Assembly (NCBI GenBank): GCA_964579765.1
Contig: CAZOIK010000183.1
Span: 1 to 36,226 of the forward strand
Direction of reading: 5' to 3'
Origin: DATNBT01 sp964579765
GTDB lineage: Bacteria; Acidobacteriota; Vicinamibacteria; Vicinamibacterales; CAVVIG01
DNA length: 36,226 bases
Part shown: positions 1 to 7,361 of the stretch, in pieces
How positions within the stretch are numbered: the first letter of the stretch is position 1
How the letters are laid out: each line of letters begins with the position of its first letter
Position numbers and translations under genes: made by a program
The notes under the pieces: model-generated
What the model saw: only the letters and a program-made list of their open reading frames with translations
Told to the model about the DNA's origin: nothing
The model's database searches: none

Positions 1-483
1 CGCATTCGGGCCGGTGCGCTCATCGGTGCGCTCGTGCGCGCCGGCGCCGCCGAACTCACCGTCGAGGATGCGGACGTGCTGCGTGTCGAGGCCGGCGTGC
101 CGGCCTTTCACCGCGACATGGACGAAGACACGATACCGCTCGAAGCGGGCATCGAACAGCGCGCGATCAGCATGAGCAAGGGCTGCTATGTCGGACAGGA
201 AGTCATCATCCGTGTCCTGCACCGCGGTCACGGGCGCGTCGCGCGCAGGCTCGCCGGATTGACGCTTGCCGACGCCGCCGTGCCGTCGAGCGGCGCCATC
301 GTCAAGAGCGATGATCGCGAGATCGGCAGAATCACGACGGCGGTCCGATCGGCCGCGCTCGAGCGCCCGATCGCGCTCGCGTATCTGCAGCGCGACTATC
401 TCGAGCCCGGTACGGCCGTCGCCGTCGATGGCGTCCCCGGTGTCGTGACGCTGCTGCCGTTCGTGCGACCAGCGGGCGGCTAG
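1..483 (+). CDS. ygfZ: YgfZ/GcvT-domain folate-binding protein, 3' part
   Basis: The reading frame is open from the first base, so the gene starts upstream and only the last 160 codons are present. The signature K-G-C-Y-V-G-Q-E is the hallmark of YgfZ, a tetrahydrofolate-binding protein related to the glycine-cleavage T protein that helps maintain iron-sulfur enzymes. After it come a V-x-H-R-G-H stretch and a C-terminal barrel-like segment with an R-D-Y-L-E-P-G run, both usual for the family. The stop overlaps the stop of the converging gene, the two TAG codons sharing the palindrome CTAG at 480-483. A job in FeS protein maintenance would fit the FeS glycosylase MutY nearby, but that link is only inferred. 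The family call is firm; the start is not visible. Confidence 0.9.
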   Translation, partial: RIRAGALIGALVRAGAAELTVEDADVLRVEAGVPAFHRDMDEDTIPLEAGIEQRAISMSKGCYVGQEVIIRVLHRGHGRVARRLAGLTLADAAVPSSGAIVKSDDREIGRITTAVRSAALERPIALAYLQRDYLEPGTAVAVDGVPGVVTLLPFVRPAGG

Positions 484-809
484 CGTGGCGCCGCCGTCTG
501 CAGCCACTGGTTCGTCGCCACCTGATCGTAGTCGGTGGAGACGACGCCTTCGCCCGTCAGTTCCGGCGCGCACACCGCTTCGAACGCTTTTCTCGCTCGC
601 GACGTGTAATGCTTCTCGCGCGCGGCGGCGTCCTCGAATACGAAGAAGTGCGTGAAGTGGGCGGGCTGATCGCGCTGTTGCCACGCCGAGTACAGCAGCG
701 TTCCCGGCTCGTTGTTCTCGACGGCGTGGACGAACTGCTGAATCGCCTCTTTGATCTTTGCGACGGCCGAGGGCCTCACTTGATATTCGGCGACTTGAAA
801 GATCGGCAT
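480..809 (-). CDS. Antibiotic-biosynthesis monooxygenase (ABM) fold protein
   Basis: A 109-residue protein of the dimeric alpha/beta-barrel ABM type, whose members include quinol monooxygenases and haem-degrading enzymes. The pattern is typical: an N-terminal strand (QVAEYQVRP), a helix, then a W/F-rich strand (HFTHFFVFEDAAAREKHYTS) followed by a helix. The start is the ATG at 809, preceded by a strong ribosome-binding site (GAGGAG, five bases upstream); the frame extends further upstream but only as a shadow of mutT. It is the last gene of mutY-mutT-ABM, seven bases after mutT, so a role in oxidative stress is plausible. The substrate cannot be read from the sequence, and small ABM proteins are often wrongly called monooxygenases. 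Confidence 0.8.
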   Translation of the reverse strand: MPIFQVAEYQVRPSAVAKIKEAIQQFVHAVENNEPGTLLYSAWQQRDQPAHFTHFFVFEDAAAREKHYTSRARKAFEAVCAPELTGEGVVSTDYDQVATNQWLQTAAPR

Positions 810-816
810 AAGCTCC

Positions 817-1206
817 TCACCGCGAGGACCATTGCAAGAGCGCGACCAGTTCGTCGTCTGCAGGGGGAAGTGCGAGCTGCGACAGGCCGTCCCGGCTGAC
901 CCACTGCATCTGCTGACCGAGCGCCGGATGCGGGTCGCCGCGCATCGTCGCGCTGAAGAAGTGCAGCTCGACACGACGATCCGGATACTGGTGAGCGGTT
1001 GACAGCAGCTCGTCGCCGACGACGGCGTCGAGGCCGAGTTCTTCGCGCAGCTCGCGCCGAAGGCACGCCTCCAGCGTTTCGCCAGCCTCGCACTTGCCGC
1101 CGGGGAATTCCCAGTAGCCCTCGAGGTGCGAGCCCTCGAGTCGCCGCGTGAGCAGGAAGCGTCCGTCGCGTTCGATGACGGCCGCGGACACGACGATCGT
1201 CGTCAT
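817..1206 (-). CDS. mutT: Nudix hydrolase, MutT-type (8-oxo-dGTP diphosphatase)
   Basis: A 129-residue protein with a complete Nudix box, G-x5-E-x7-R-E-L-R-E-E-L-G-L, at about residues 37-59, so the metal-binding glutamates are intact. The preceding E-G-Y-W-E-F-P-G-G-K is typical of MutT, which removes 8-oxo-dGTP from the nucleotide pool. The ATG at 1206 overlaps the TGA of mutY as ATGA (1203-1206), which fixes the start and implies translational coupling. In most bacteria MutY carries its own C-terminal MutT-like domain; here that domain is missing from MutY and an active Nudix enzyme follows directly. It therefore either cleans the nucleotide pool or replaces the missing lesion-sensing domain in trans. 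Confidence 0.88.
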   Translation of the reverse strand: MTTIVVSAAVIERDGRFLLTRRLEGSHLEGYWEFPGGKCEAGETLEACLRRELREELGLDAVVGDELLSTAHQYPDRRVELHFFSATMRGDPHPALGQQMQWVSRDGLSQLALPPADDELVALLQWSSR

Positions 1207-1895
1207 CGTCTGTTCGCTGAGGACGGGGCCAACGGAAACGATCGGCAGTTTTTCGTCATCGGGCAGACGAGGCACTTCGGGTTCTTTGCCGAGCAGACCA
1301 TCGCACCGAAGTCCATGAGCGCCTGGTTGAAGTCGAAGACGTCGCGCGGCATGAGCGCGGCCGACACACGCCAGAGGTGCTTCGTCATCGCGTGGCTCTT
1401 GGGATCGCCTTTGCCGACGAAGACCCGGAACAGCACGCGGGCGACGTTGGTGTCGAGAATGGCCGCACGTTCGCGGAACGCGAAGCTGCGGATGGCGCCC
1501 GCGGTGTACGCGCCGATCCCTTTGAATGACAACAGCGTTTCCTCGTCGGAGGGCAGACGACTGTCGTAGCGTTCGACCGCTTCGCGCGCGATGCTCTGCA
1601 GCCGCTTGGGCCGGACGTTGTAGCCCAACGGCCGCCAAGTCTGCGCGACGTCGTGCTCGGGCGCGGCTGCGAGCGCGTCGAGCGACGGATATTTTTCCAG
1701 CCACTCGGCGTACTTCGGCAGGACGCGATCGACCTGCGTTTGCTGCAGCATGATCTCCGACACGAGAATGTGGTACGGATCTTCGGTCTTGCGCCACGGC
1801 AGGTCGCGGCCGTGTCGTCGATACCACCGCAGCAGGCGATCTCGGAACCGCCGGCGGTCGCGAGGCGCAGGGACAGCGAGAGAAGCCTTCGACAT
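1203..1895 (-). CDS. mutY: A/G-specific adenine DNA glycosylase, catalytic half only
   Basis: A 230-residue HhH-GPD DNA glycosylase. Visible features are the catalytic region SEIMLQQTQVDRV (Glu47), the helix-hairpin-helix FKGIGAYTAGAI (125-136), the catalytic aspartate in I-L-D-T-N-V (Asp148), and a 4Fe-4S motif C-x6-C-x2-C-x5-C at 201-217. MutY removes adenine mispaired with 8-oxoguanine. The tyrosine at the position held by lysine in endonuclease III fits a monofunctional glycosylase. The protein ends 13 residues after the cluster, whereas MutY is normally about 350 residues with a C-terminal MutT-like domain. A thymine-DNA glycosylase of the MIG type, also short, is the alternative; the coupled mutT favours MutY. 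Confidence 0.85.
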   Translation of the reverse strand: MSKASLAVPAPRDRRRFRDRLLRWYRRHGRDLPWRKTEDPYHILVSEIMLQQTQVDRVLPKYAEWLEKYPSLDALAAAPEHDVAQTWRPLGYNVRPKRLQSIAREAVERYDSRLPSDEETLLSFKGIGAYTAGAIRSFAFRERAAILDTNVARVLFRVFVGKGDPKSHAMTKHLWRVSAALMPRDVFDFNQALMDFGAMVCSAKNPKCLVCPMTKNCRSFPLAPSSANRR

Positions 1896-1906
1896 CGAGC
1901 GCGAAA

Positions 1907-1916
1907 ATCTTACAAT
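1907..1916. promoter_or_regulatory. Overlapping divergent -10 elements (mutY / adenosyltransferase)
   Basis: The plus strand has TACAAT at 1911-1916 with TCGACA (5 of 6 to the -35 consensus) at 1889-1894, a 16-base spacer, driving the adenosyltransferase. On the minus strand TAAGAT at 1912-1907 ends 11 bases before the mutY ATG, which would leave a leader of only about five bases. The elements share two bases, so the two directions may compete. Confidence 0.5.
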
Positions 1917-1922
1917 CAGATG

Positions 1923-1953
1923 CTCAAATCACAGACTCTCAAATCCTCAAATG
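1923..1953 (+). repeat. Three CTCAAAT micro-repeats in the leader
   Basis: CTCAAATC occurs at 1923-1930 and 1938-1945, and CTCAAATG at 1946-1953; the last copy contains the ATG of the adenosyltransferase. Copies two and three are directly adjacent. The leader has no clear Shine-Dalgarno sequence. The repeats could be a regulatory site, a product of slippage or one example of a genome-wide AT-rich micro-repeat; the sequence does not decide. Confidence 0.6.
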
Positions 1954-2487
1954 AAGATTTACACCCGGACCGGTGATGCCGGCGAGACGTCGTTGTTCGG
2001 CGGCGCGCGAGTGACCAAGGACAACCCGAGGGTCGCCGCATACGGCGACATCGACGAGCTCAACGCGTGCCTCGGGCTCGCGCGCGCGAGTACGCCGGAC
2101 ATGTCCATCGACGTCGAGATCGTTCAGCTGCAGCGCGATTTGTTCGCCGTCGGCGCCCAGCTGTCCGATCCGACGGGCCAGGTCGGGACAAAGATTAGCA
2201 AGGCCGTGATCAGGGAAGCGGACGTGGCGCGTCTCGAGCGCGTCATCGACGCCTTCGAGGCCGAGCTGCCTCCGCTGACGAATTTCATCCTGGCGGGCGG
2301 CGCGCCGTGCGGCGCGGCGCTTCACGTCGCCCGCGCAGTGTGCCGTCGCGCCGAGCGGGCGATGGTCGCGCTCGAACCGCCGATCGATCCCGTGCTGCTC
2401 AAGTACATCAACCGCCTGTCTGACCTGCTCTTCGTGCTGGCCCGCGCCGCCAACCACCGGGCCGGCGCGGCCGAGACGACCTGGTAG
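1951..2487 (+). CDS. pduO: PduO-type cob(I)alamin adenosyltransferase
   Basis: A 178-residue protein that transfers adenosine from ATP to cob(I)alamin, making coenzyme B12. The N-terminal ATP-binding loop TRTGDAGETSLFGG (5-18) is diagnostic, followed by D-I-D-E-L-N, the R-R-A-E-R helix and the C-terminal N-R-L-S-D-L-L-F-V-L-A-R helix that shapes the corrin pocket. The ATG at 1951 is chosen because the conserved motif begins four residues later, although the frame stays open upstream inside the mutY promoter. It is transcribed alone, divergent from mutY and convergent with the next gene (12 bases between stops). No B12-dependent enzyme is visible in the window. Confidence 0.93.
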   Translation: MKIYTRTGDAGETSLFGGARVTKDNPRVAAYGDIDELNACLGLARASTPDMSIDVEIVQLQRDLFAVGAQLSDPTGQVGTKISKAVIREADVARLERVIDAFEAELPPLTNFILAGGAPCGAALHVARAVCRRAERAMVALEPPIDPVLLKYINRLSDLLFVLARAANHRAGAAETTW

Positions 2488-2509
2488 AGGCGGCGGCCGT
2501 CAGCGCCTC
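2487..2509. terminator. Inverted repeat at a convergent junction
   Basis: GAGGCG (2487-2492) pairs with CGCCTC (2504-2509) around an 11-base loop, spanning the space between two converging stop codons. There is no T-run on either side, so it is at best a weak or Rho-assisted bidirectional terminator, and could be chance in GC-rich DNA. Confidence 0.25.
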
Positions 2510-3021
2510 GACTGCGCGTCGCGGCGCTCGAGCGACGCCCTCACCGCGTCGAACACCGACCGCGCCAGCTCCTGCGAGACACGCTCGCGGATCGCGCCGC
2601 ACTCGACCAGCAGGACGCCGTCGGTCCGCTCGAGGGCAACGTCCCATCGGTCGCGGGCGATGCCTTCCGGCCGATCCTCGAAATGGGTCGGCTGCACCGG
2701 CAGCTCGTGTGCGTGTCGTGTCGAGACGTATGAGGCGATCGGGGCGCCGTTGATCAGCACGCGCACCGCGACGATCGCGTCCTTGTCCGCCGACACCTCG
2801 CCGTAGTGAAACTGCCGGTCGTCCTCCGTGAAGAGGCGAAGGTCGTCCTCACCAGGGATTTCGGCGATGATGCGGCGTCCGTGCGCCAGCTCGTCGTCTC
2901 GCATGCGGCGCCGTCGCTTCTGGTACATCGTCAGCGTCGTCGCCAGGCTGAGCGCACCGACGAACAGCACGACTGCCACGAGCGCGGCGACGACGTCTCT
3001 GAATCTGATCATTGCGATCAT
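2500..3021 (-). CDS. Single-span membrane protein of unknown function
   Basis: A 173-residue protein I do not recognise. It has one hydrophobic helix at about residues 8-31, a basic stop-transfer patch (KRRRRMR), then a hydrophilic domain of about 130 residues with mixed strands and helices, ending in an arginine-rich helix. The patch suggests the bulk of the protein stays in the cytoplasm on an N-terminal anchor. The start is ATG 3021, with ATG 3012 nearly as good; GATAAT at 3046-3041 lies upstream. An in-frame ATG at 3099 is rejected because it falls inside the hpnC promoter. It is divergent from hpnC, and nothing here links it to a pathway. Confidence 0.6.
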   Translation of the reverse strand: MIAMIRFRDVVAALVAVVLFVGALSLATTLTMYQKRRRRMRDDELAHGRRIIAEIPGEDDLRLFTEDDRQFHYGEVSADKDAIVAVRVLINGAPIASYVSTRHAHELPVQPTHFEDRPEGIARDRWDVALERTDGVLLVECGAIRERVSQELARSVFDAVRASLERRDAQSRR

Positions 3022-3040
3022 CTGGTCACGCGGTCCATTG

Positions 3041-3046
3041 ATTATC
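3041..3046 (-). promoter_or_regulatory. Putative -10 for the unknown membrane protein
   Basis: GATAAT on the minus strand, 19 bases before the ATG at 3021. No convincing -35 partner is seen. Confidence 0.35.
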
Positions 3047-3059
3047 CCTGCCGCACGCG

Positions 3060-3091
3060 AAATGCCGAAATGACCAAATGCCAAAATGACC
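3060..3091 (+). repeat. 16-bp tandem repeat upstream of the hpnC -10
   Basis: AAATGCCGAAATGACC (3060-3075) is followed without a gap by AAATGCCAAAATGACC (3076-3091), differing at one base. Each unit is itself two near-copies of an AAATG.CC half. The array ends three bases before the -10 hexamer and so occupies the space where a -35 and activator site would be. Confidence 0.75.
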
Positions 3092-3094
3092 AGA

Positions 3095-3100
3095 TACAAT
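3095..3100 (+). promoter_or_regulatory. hpnC -10 element, leaderless geometry
   Basis: TACAAT ends six bases before the GTG at 3107, so a start point seven bases downstream would fall on the start codon itself. An in-frame ATG at 3086 lies upstream of this element and could not be on the transcript. Confidence 0.5.
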
Positions 3101-3106
3101 TGCCCG

Positions 3107-4012
3107 GTGCCGACCGTGTCCGCTCGGTCCCTCGCGCGCGCGTACGCGGCGTGCGAGGCGCTGGCGCGATCGCATTACGAGAACTTTCCTGTTGCGTCGA
3201 TGCTGTTGCCCAGAGCCATGCGACCGCACGTCGCGGCCGTCTACGCGTTCGCACGCCGTGCCGACGACATGGCCGACGAGGGCAGCGCGGCTGGCGTCGA
3301 ACGACGCGCGGCGCTCGACGCGTGGCTGCGCCGGCTGCACGCGGCGGTCGAATCGGGCACCGCGTCGGACGCCGACGCTCTGGCGGACGACGAGCTGATG
3401 CTGTCGGCCGCAGCGCACTCGATCCGCACGCTCGATCTCCCGATATCGCTCTTCGACGATCTCGTCAGCGCGTTCGCGCAGGACACGCAGACAACGCGCT
3501 ATGCCACGTGGACGGACGTGCTCGACTACTGCCGCCGATCCGCGAACCCGGTCGGACGGCTCGTGCTGCGGATCGCCGGATATCGCGACGGCGCGCTCGA
3601 TCGTTCCTCAGACGCGCTCTGTACCGCGCTTCAGCTCACCAACTTCTGGCAGGATTTCGGGCGCGACTGGGGCGCGGGGCGCCTCTACGTGCCGCGCGCG
3701 GTACAGACGGCGGCCAACGCCGACGAATCGGAGCTTACGAACGCGGACGGGCTCTCGCCAGCCTGGGTGCGCGCGATCGAGCAGTGCGTTGCCTTTACGC
3801 GCGATCGGTTTGACGAAGGGCGCGCGGTCTGCGACGGCGTGCGCGGACGCCTCCGCCTCGAGCTGCGTTTCACGTGGCTGGGCGGCTCGCGGATTCTCGA
3901 GCGCGTCGAACGCGGGCGCGCCGGGCTGCTGCACCGTCGTCCCGCGCTCGGCGCGGCCGACGTCCCGGTGCTGCTGCTGCGCGCGCTCATGTGGAAGCAG
4001 GCGCGGGCGTAA
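3107..4012 (+). CDS. hpnC: Squalene synthase HpnC
   Basis: A 301-residue trans-isoprenyl diphosphate synthase of the squalene/phytoene synthase fold. The two aspartate-rich metal sites are present: DDMAD at 53-57 and, after LQLTNFWQ, DFGRD at 183-187. The N-F-W-Q-D wording is characteristic of HpnC. In the HpnCDE route, HpnD makes presqualene diphosphate, HpnC converts it to hydroxysqualene and HpnE reduces that to squalene for hopanoids. GTG 3107 is preferred because a -10 ends six bases before it; GTG 3116 also fits. It heads hpnC-hpnD-hpnE-thiI-aldolase, and its TAA shares one base with the hpnD ATG (TAATG). Confidence 0.94.
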   Translation: MPTVSARSLARAYAACEALARSHYENFPVASMLLPRAMRPHVAAVYAFARRADDMADEGSAAGVERRAALDAWLRRLHAAVESGTASDADALADDELMLSAAAHSIRTLDLPISLFDDLVSAFAQDTQTTRYATWTDVLDYCRRSANPVGRLVLRIAGYRDGALDRSSDALCTALQLTNFWQDFGRDWGAGRLYVPRAVQTAANADESELTNADGLSPAWVRAIEQCVAFTRDRFDEGRAVCDGVRGRLRLELRFTWLGGSRILERVERGRAGLLHRRPALGAADVPVLLLRALMWKQARA

Positions 4013-4830
4013 TGGCGCGCAAGACGAGCTTTTACTACTCGTTTCTCGTGCTGCCCGCCGATCAGCGGCGCGCCATCGAGGCCGTCTGGGACTTTTGCCG
4101 CGCCGTGGACGATGCCGTGGACGAGCCGCCGGCCGCCGCCGGCGATCCGCTGCAGGCAAGCCGCGACGCGGTGGCGTTCTGGCGCGCGGAGCTCTCGCGC
4201 TGCTACGACGGCAGCCCGCCCGAGACGCCGGAGGGGATCGGGCTGCAGCCCTTCATCCGGCGCCTCGACCTTCCGCGGCAGGCGTTCGAGGACGTGATCG
4301 ACGGCGTGGCGATGGATCTCGACACGTCGCGCTACGCCACGTTCGACGATCTGTTCGAGTACTGCCGCCGCGTCGCCTCGGCTGTCGGCCTCATTTGCAT
4401 CCGCATCTTCGGCTGCCGCAATCCGCGTGCGGCCGACTACGCGCTCAATCTCGGCGTGGCGCTGCAGCTGACGAACATCCTGCGCGACATCCCCGATGAT
4501 CTGGCGCGCGGCCGCGTGTATCTGCCGCTCGAGGATCTCGCCGCGCATGGCTGCACGGTCGACGATCTGGCCGCCGGGGTCGTCACGGATCGCGTGCGGA
4601 GCCTGCTGACATTCGAGTGCGCCCGCGCGCGCGACTTCTACGACCGGGCGGTGCAGGCGCGGCCGGAGGAGGATCGGCGGCGCCTCGTCGCGGCGGAGAT
4701 CATGCGCGCCGTCTATTTCGCGACGCTCCGCCGGATCGAGCGCCGCGGGTACGACGTCTTCCACGGCCGCGTCAAACTCCGCCGTCCGGCGCAGTTGCTG
4801 GTCGCCGTCCGCCAATGGATCGCCGGGTGA
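4012..4830 (+). CDS. hpnD: Presqualene diphosphate synthase HpnD
   Basis: A 272-residue squalene/phytoene synthase family protein that condenses two farnesyl diphosphates to presqualene diphosphate. The first metal site is D-D-A-V-D (33-37) after FCRAV, and the second lies in LQLTNILRDIPDDLARGRVY, giving D-I-P-D-D. N-I-L-R-D-I is the HpnD/phytoene-synthase form and differs from the N-F-W-Q-D of the preceding gene, which tells the two paralogues apart. Its ATG overlaps the hpnC stop by one base, so the pair is likely made in step. Length is normal for HpnD. Confidence 0.94.
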   Translation: MARKTSFYYSFLVLPADQRRAIEAVWDFCRAVDDAVDEPPAAAGDPLQASRDAVAFWRAELSRCYDGSPPETPEGIGLQPFIRRLDLPRQAFEDVIDGVAMDLDTSRYATFDDLFEYCRRVASAVGLICIRIFGCRNPRAADYALNLGVALQLTNILRDIPDDLARGRVYLPLEDLAAHGCTVDDLAAGVVTDRVRSLLTFECARARDFYDRAVQARPEEDRRRLVAAEIMRAVYFATLRRIERRGYDVFHGRVKLRRPAQLLVAVRQWIAG

Positions 4831-4840
4831 GTCGAACCGC

Positions 4841-6175
4841 GTGAACCCAGACGTCATCGTCGTCGGCGCCGGCGTGGCCGGCTTGAGCGCCGCTGTCCGC
4901 CTGACGAAGCGCGGCGCGAAGGTGCTGGTGCTCGAGGCGCGGTCGCGGCTGGGCGGCCGCGCGACGGCGTTTGCCGATCGCGAGACCGGCGAGCTCGTGG
5001 ACAACGGGCAGCACGTCCTGCTCGGCTGCTACACCGAAACACTCGCCATGCTGGCGGACATCGGCGCGATGGATCACGTCGCCGTCGCGAGGCAGCTCAG
5101 CGTGACGATGATCGATCGGGCCGGACGATGGTCGACGCTCGCGTGTCCGATGTTGCCATCGCCGCTGCATCTGCTCGGCGGCGTGATGGAGTGGGACGCG
5201 CTCGGCTGGGCCGATCGACTGTCGGCGTTGGAGATGGCCGGGCCCCTTCGGCGCGCGCGACAGGCGCTGAAGTTCGGCTCGCGCGTCGTGGCAGCGTCGC
5301 CCGGAGAGACCGTCGAGGCGTGGCTCGTCCGCTGCGGTCAGACGGCTCGCATTCGCGAGATGCTGTGGGAGCCGCTCGCGCTTGCCGCACTCAACCAACC
5401 CGTGACGCAGGCCGCGGCGCCGCCATTCGCGCGCGTGCTGGCCGAGATGTTCGGTCCCGATCCGAATGCCGCTGCGATCGTGCTGCCCACCAGACCGTTG
5501 GATCAGATGTACGCCGAGCCGGCGCGCGCGTTCATCGAACGAGGCGGCGGCGCGGTGCGCACGGGAAGCCCGGCGACGGTCGCGCTTGGTGGCCGATCGG
5601 CGTCGGTGGAGTCGCACGGCGAGCGCTGGACGCCGCGGGCGGTGATCTCCGCCGTGCCGTGGTTCGCGCTCGCGAATCTGCTGACGGGTGACGTCGCGCC
5701 GATCGCCGACGTCCTCGATCGCGCCGGACGGATGACGTCGTCGCCGATCGTCACCGTGAACCTCTGGTTCGATCGCATCGTCATGGACCAGCCGTTCGTC
5801 GGGCTTCCGGGCCGCGACATGCAGTGGGTGTTCGACAAGCGGCTCGTGTTCGGCGGCGAGGCGTCGCACCTGTCGCTCGTGTCGAGCGGCGCGTCGGCGA
5901 TCGTCGCAAAGACGAACGACGAGCTCGTCACGGCCGCACTGCAGGAGCTGTCAGGCGCGCTGCCGGGTGTCGCGGCAGCGAGGCTCGTGCGGGCGACGGT
6001 CATCCGTGAGCCGCGCGCGACTTTCTCGCTTGCGCCCGGCCAGCCCGTGCGCCCGGGCACGTTGACTGCCGTTCCAGGATTTCTGCTCGCCGGCGACTGG
6101 ATCGACACCGGTCTCCCGGCTACGATCGAAAGCGCCGTGCGATCGGGGCATCGCGCGGCGGATGCGGTGCCATGA
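4841..6175 (+). CDS. hpnE: Hydroxysqualene dehydroxylase HpnE
   Basis: A 444-residue FAD-dependent amine-oxidase/phytoene-desaturase-like protein that reduces hydroxysqualene to squalene. The dinucleotide-binding fold is at the N terminus (VVGAGVAGLSAAVRL, then E-A-R-S-R-L-G-G-R-A, about 7-40), with D-N-G-Q-H further on. The C-terminal FAD contact G-D-W-I-D-T-G-L-P-A-T-I-E-S-A is intact. The start is GTG 4841, ten bases after hpnD. Squalene-hopene cyclase is not in the window, so the pathway must finish elsewhere. The TGA overlaps the next ATG as ATGA (6172-6175). Confidence 0.94.
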   Translation: MNPDVIVVGAGVAGLSAAVRLTKRGAKVLVLEARSRLGGRATAFADRETGELVDNGQHVLLGCYTETLAMLADIGAMDHVAVARQLSVTMIDRAGRWSTLACPMLPSPLHLLGGVMEWDALGWADRLSALEMAGPLRRARQALKFGSRVVAASPGETVEAWLVRCGQTARIREMLWEPLALAALNQPVTQAAAPPFARVLAEMFGPDPNAAAIVLPTRPLDQMYAEPARAFIERGGGAVRTGSPATVALGGRSASVESHGERWTPRAVISAVPWFALANLLTGDVAPIADVLDRAGRMTSSPIVTVNLWFDRIVMDQPFVGLPGRDMQWVFDKRLVFGGEASHLSLVSSGASAIVAKTNDELVTAALQELSGALPGVAAARLVRATVIREPRATFSLAPGQPVRPGTLTAVPGFLLAGDWIDTGLPATIESAVRSGHRAADAVP

Positions 6176-7359
6176 ACTCGATCGTCGTTCACTACAACGA
6201 GCTCGCGCTAAAGGGCCGCAACCGTCCGTGGTTCGTGCAGATGCTCGTCCGCAACATTCGCACAGCGCTCGCCGGCCTCGCGGTGCCGGCGGTGCGTTCG
6301 GTGATGGGCCGCATCGAAATCGAAATGGGACCGGCCGCGTGGGACGATGTGCGCGAGCGGCTCAAGTCGGTGTTCGGGATTCAGTACTACTCGTTCGCGG
6401 GTAGCGCGCCGCTCGAGCTCGACGCGATGGCCTCGACGATCATCGCCGACCTCGGCGATCGGCACCCGTCGTCGTTCCGCGTGACGGCGCGCCGCACCGA
6501 CAAGCGCTATCCGCTGACCTCGCCGCAGATCGAGTTCGAAGTGGGTGGGCGGATCAAGGAAGCGAAAGGCTGGCGCGTCGATCTCTCGAACCCGGCGCTG
6601 ACAGTCCACGTCGATCTCTTGCCGGACCACGCGTTCTATTTTTTCGGCAAGGAGCCCGGCGCCGGCGGCCTGCCGACCGGCACCGGCGGGCGCGTCGCGT
6701 GCCTGCTCTCGGGCGGCATCGACTCGCCCGTTGCGGCCTATCGCCTGATGCGGCGCGGCTGCTCGGTCCTGCTCGTGCACTTTCACAGCTATCCCGTGCT
6801 GTCGCGCGCGTCGCAAGAAAAAGTTCGCGAGCTCGCCGGCGTCCTGACGACGTACCAACAGCGATCGCGGCTCGTGCTGGTGCCGTTCGCGGATCTCCAA
6901 CAGCAGGTGCTGCTCACGATCGCGCCGGATCTCCGCGTCGTCATGTATCGGCGGTTCATGATGCGTATCGCTGAGCGCCTCGCGCGGCGGTGGCATGCGC
7001 GCGCGCTAGTGACCGGCGAGGTCATCGGCCAGGTCGCCTCGCAGACGCTCGACAACCTGACGACGATCGGGGGGGCGACGACGTTGCAGATTCTGCGGCC
7101 GCTCGTCGGGATGGACAAGGACGAGATTACGGCCGAGGCGCAGCGCATCGGCACGTTTCCCATCTCGATCATTCCGGATCAGGACTGCTGCACGCTGTTC
7201 ACGCCGAAACATCCGGCCACGCACGTGACACCGCGTCAGATTGAAGAGGCTGAGGCGCTGCTGCCGATCGAGGACCTCGTGAACGCCGCCGTCGCGGCAT
7301 CCGAGGTTGAAGAGTTCAAATTGCCGTTGATAAAGTATCAAGTTGGCAAAGGAGCGTAG
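6172..7359 (+). CDS. thiI: tRNA 4-thiouridine synthase ThiI (no rhodanese domain)
   Basis: A 395-residue protein with the usual order: N-terminal ferredoxin-like region, THUMP RNA-binding domain (to about 165), then an ATP-pyrophosphatase domain with PP-loop SGGIDS (180-185). It adenylates U8 of tRNA and inserts sulfur to give 4-thiouridine. A cysteine pair, Cys339-Cys340 in D-Q-D-C-C-T, sits near the position of the essential Cys344 of the E. coli enzyme. The C-terminal rhodanese domain of the E. coli protein (482 residues) is absent, as in many bacteria, so sulfur must come directly from a cysteine desulfurase. It overlaps hpnE by four bases; cotranscription with squalene genes probably reflects packing rather than shared function. 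Confidence 0.93.
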   Translation: MNSIVVHYNELALKGRNRPWFVQMLVRNIRTALAGLAVPAVRSVMGRIEIEMGPAAWDDVRERLKSVFGIQYYSFAGSAPLELDAMASTIIADLGDRHPSSFRVTARRTDKRYPLTSPQIEFEVGGRIKEAKGWRVDLSNPALTVHVDLLPDHAFYFFGKEPGAGGLPTGTGGRVACLLSGGIDSPVAAYRLMRRGCSVLLVHFHSYPVLSRASQEKVRELAGVLTTYQQRSRLVLVPFADLQQQVLLTIAPDLRVVMYRRFMMRIAERLARRWHARALVTGEVIGQVASQTLDNLTTIGGATTLQILRPLVGMDKDEITAEAQRIGTFPISIIPDQDCCTLFTPKHPATHVTPRQIEEAEALLPIEDLVNAAVAASEVEEFKLPLIKYQVGKGA

Positions 7360-7361
7360 TG

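Noticed and set aside
817..1827. An apparent 336-residue fusion ending in the Nudix domain
   Set aside because: The part before 1206 is the mutY gene read in the wrong frame; the mutT start at 1206 is fixed by the ATGA overlap.
3086..3106. ATG 3086 as the hpnC start
   Set aside because: It lies inside the tandem repeat and upstream of the -10 TACAAT, so it would not be on the transcript.
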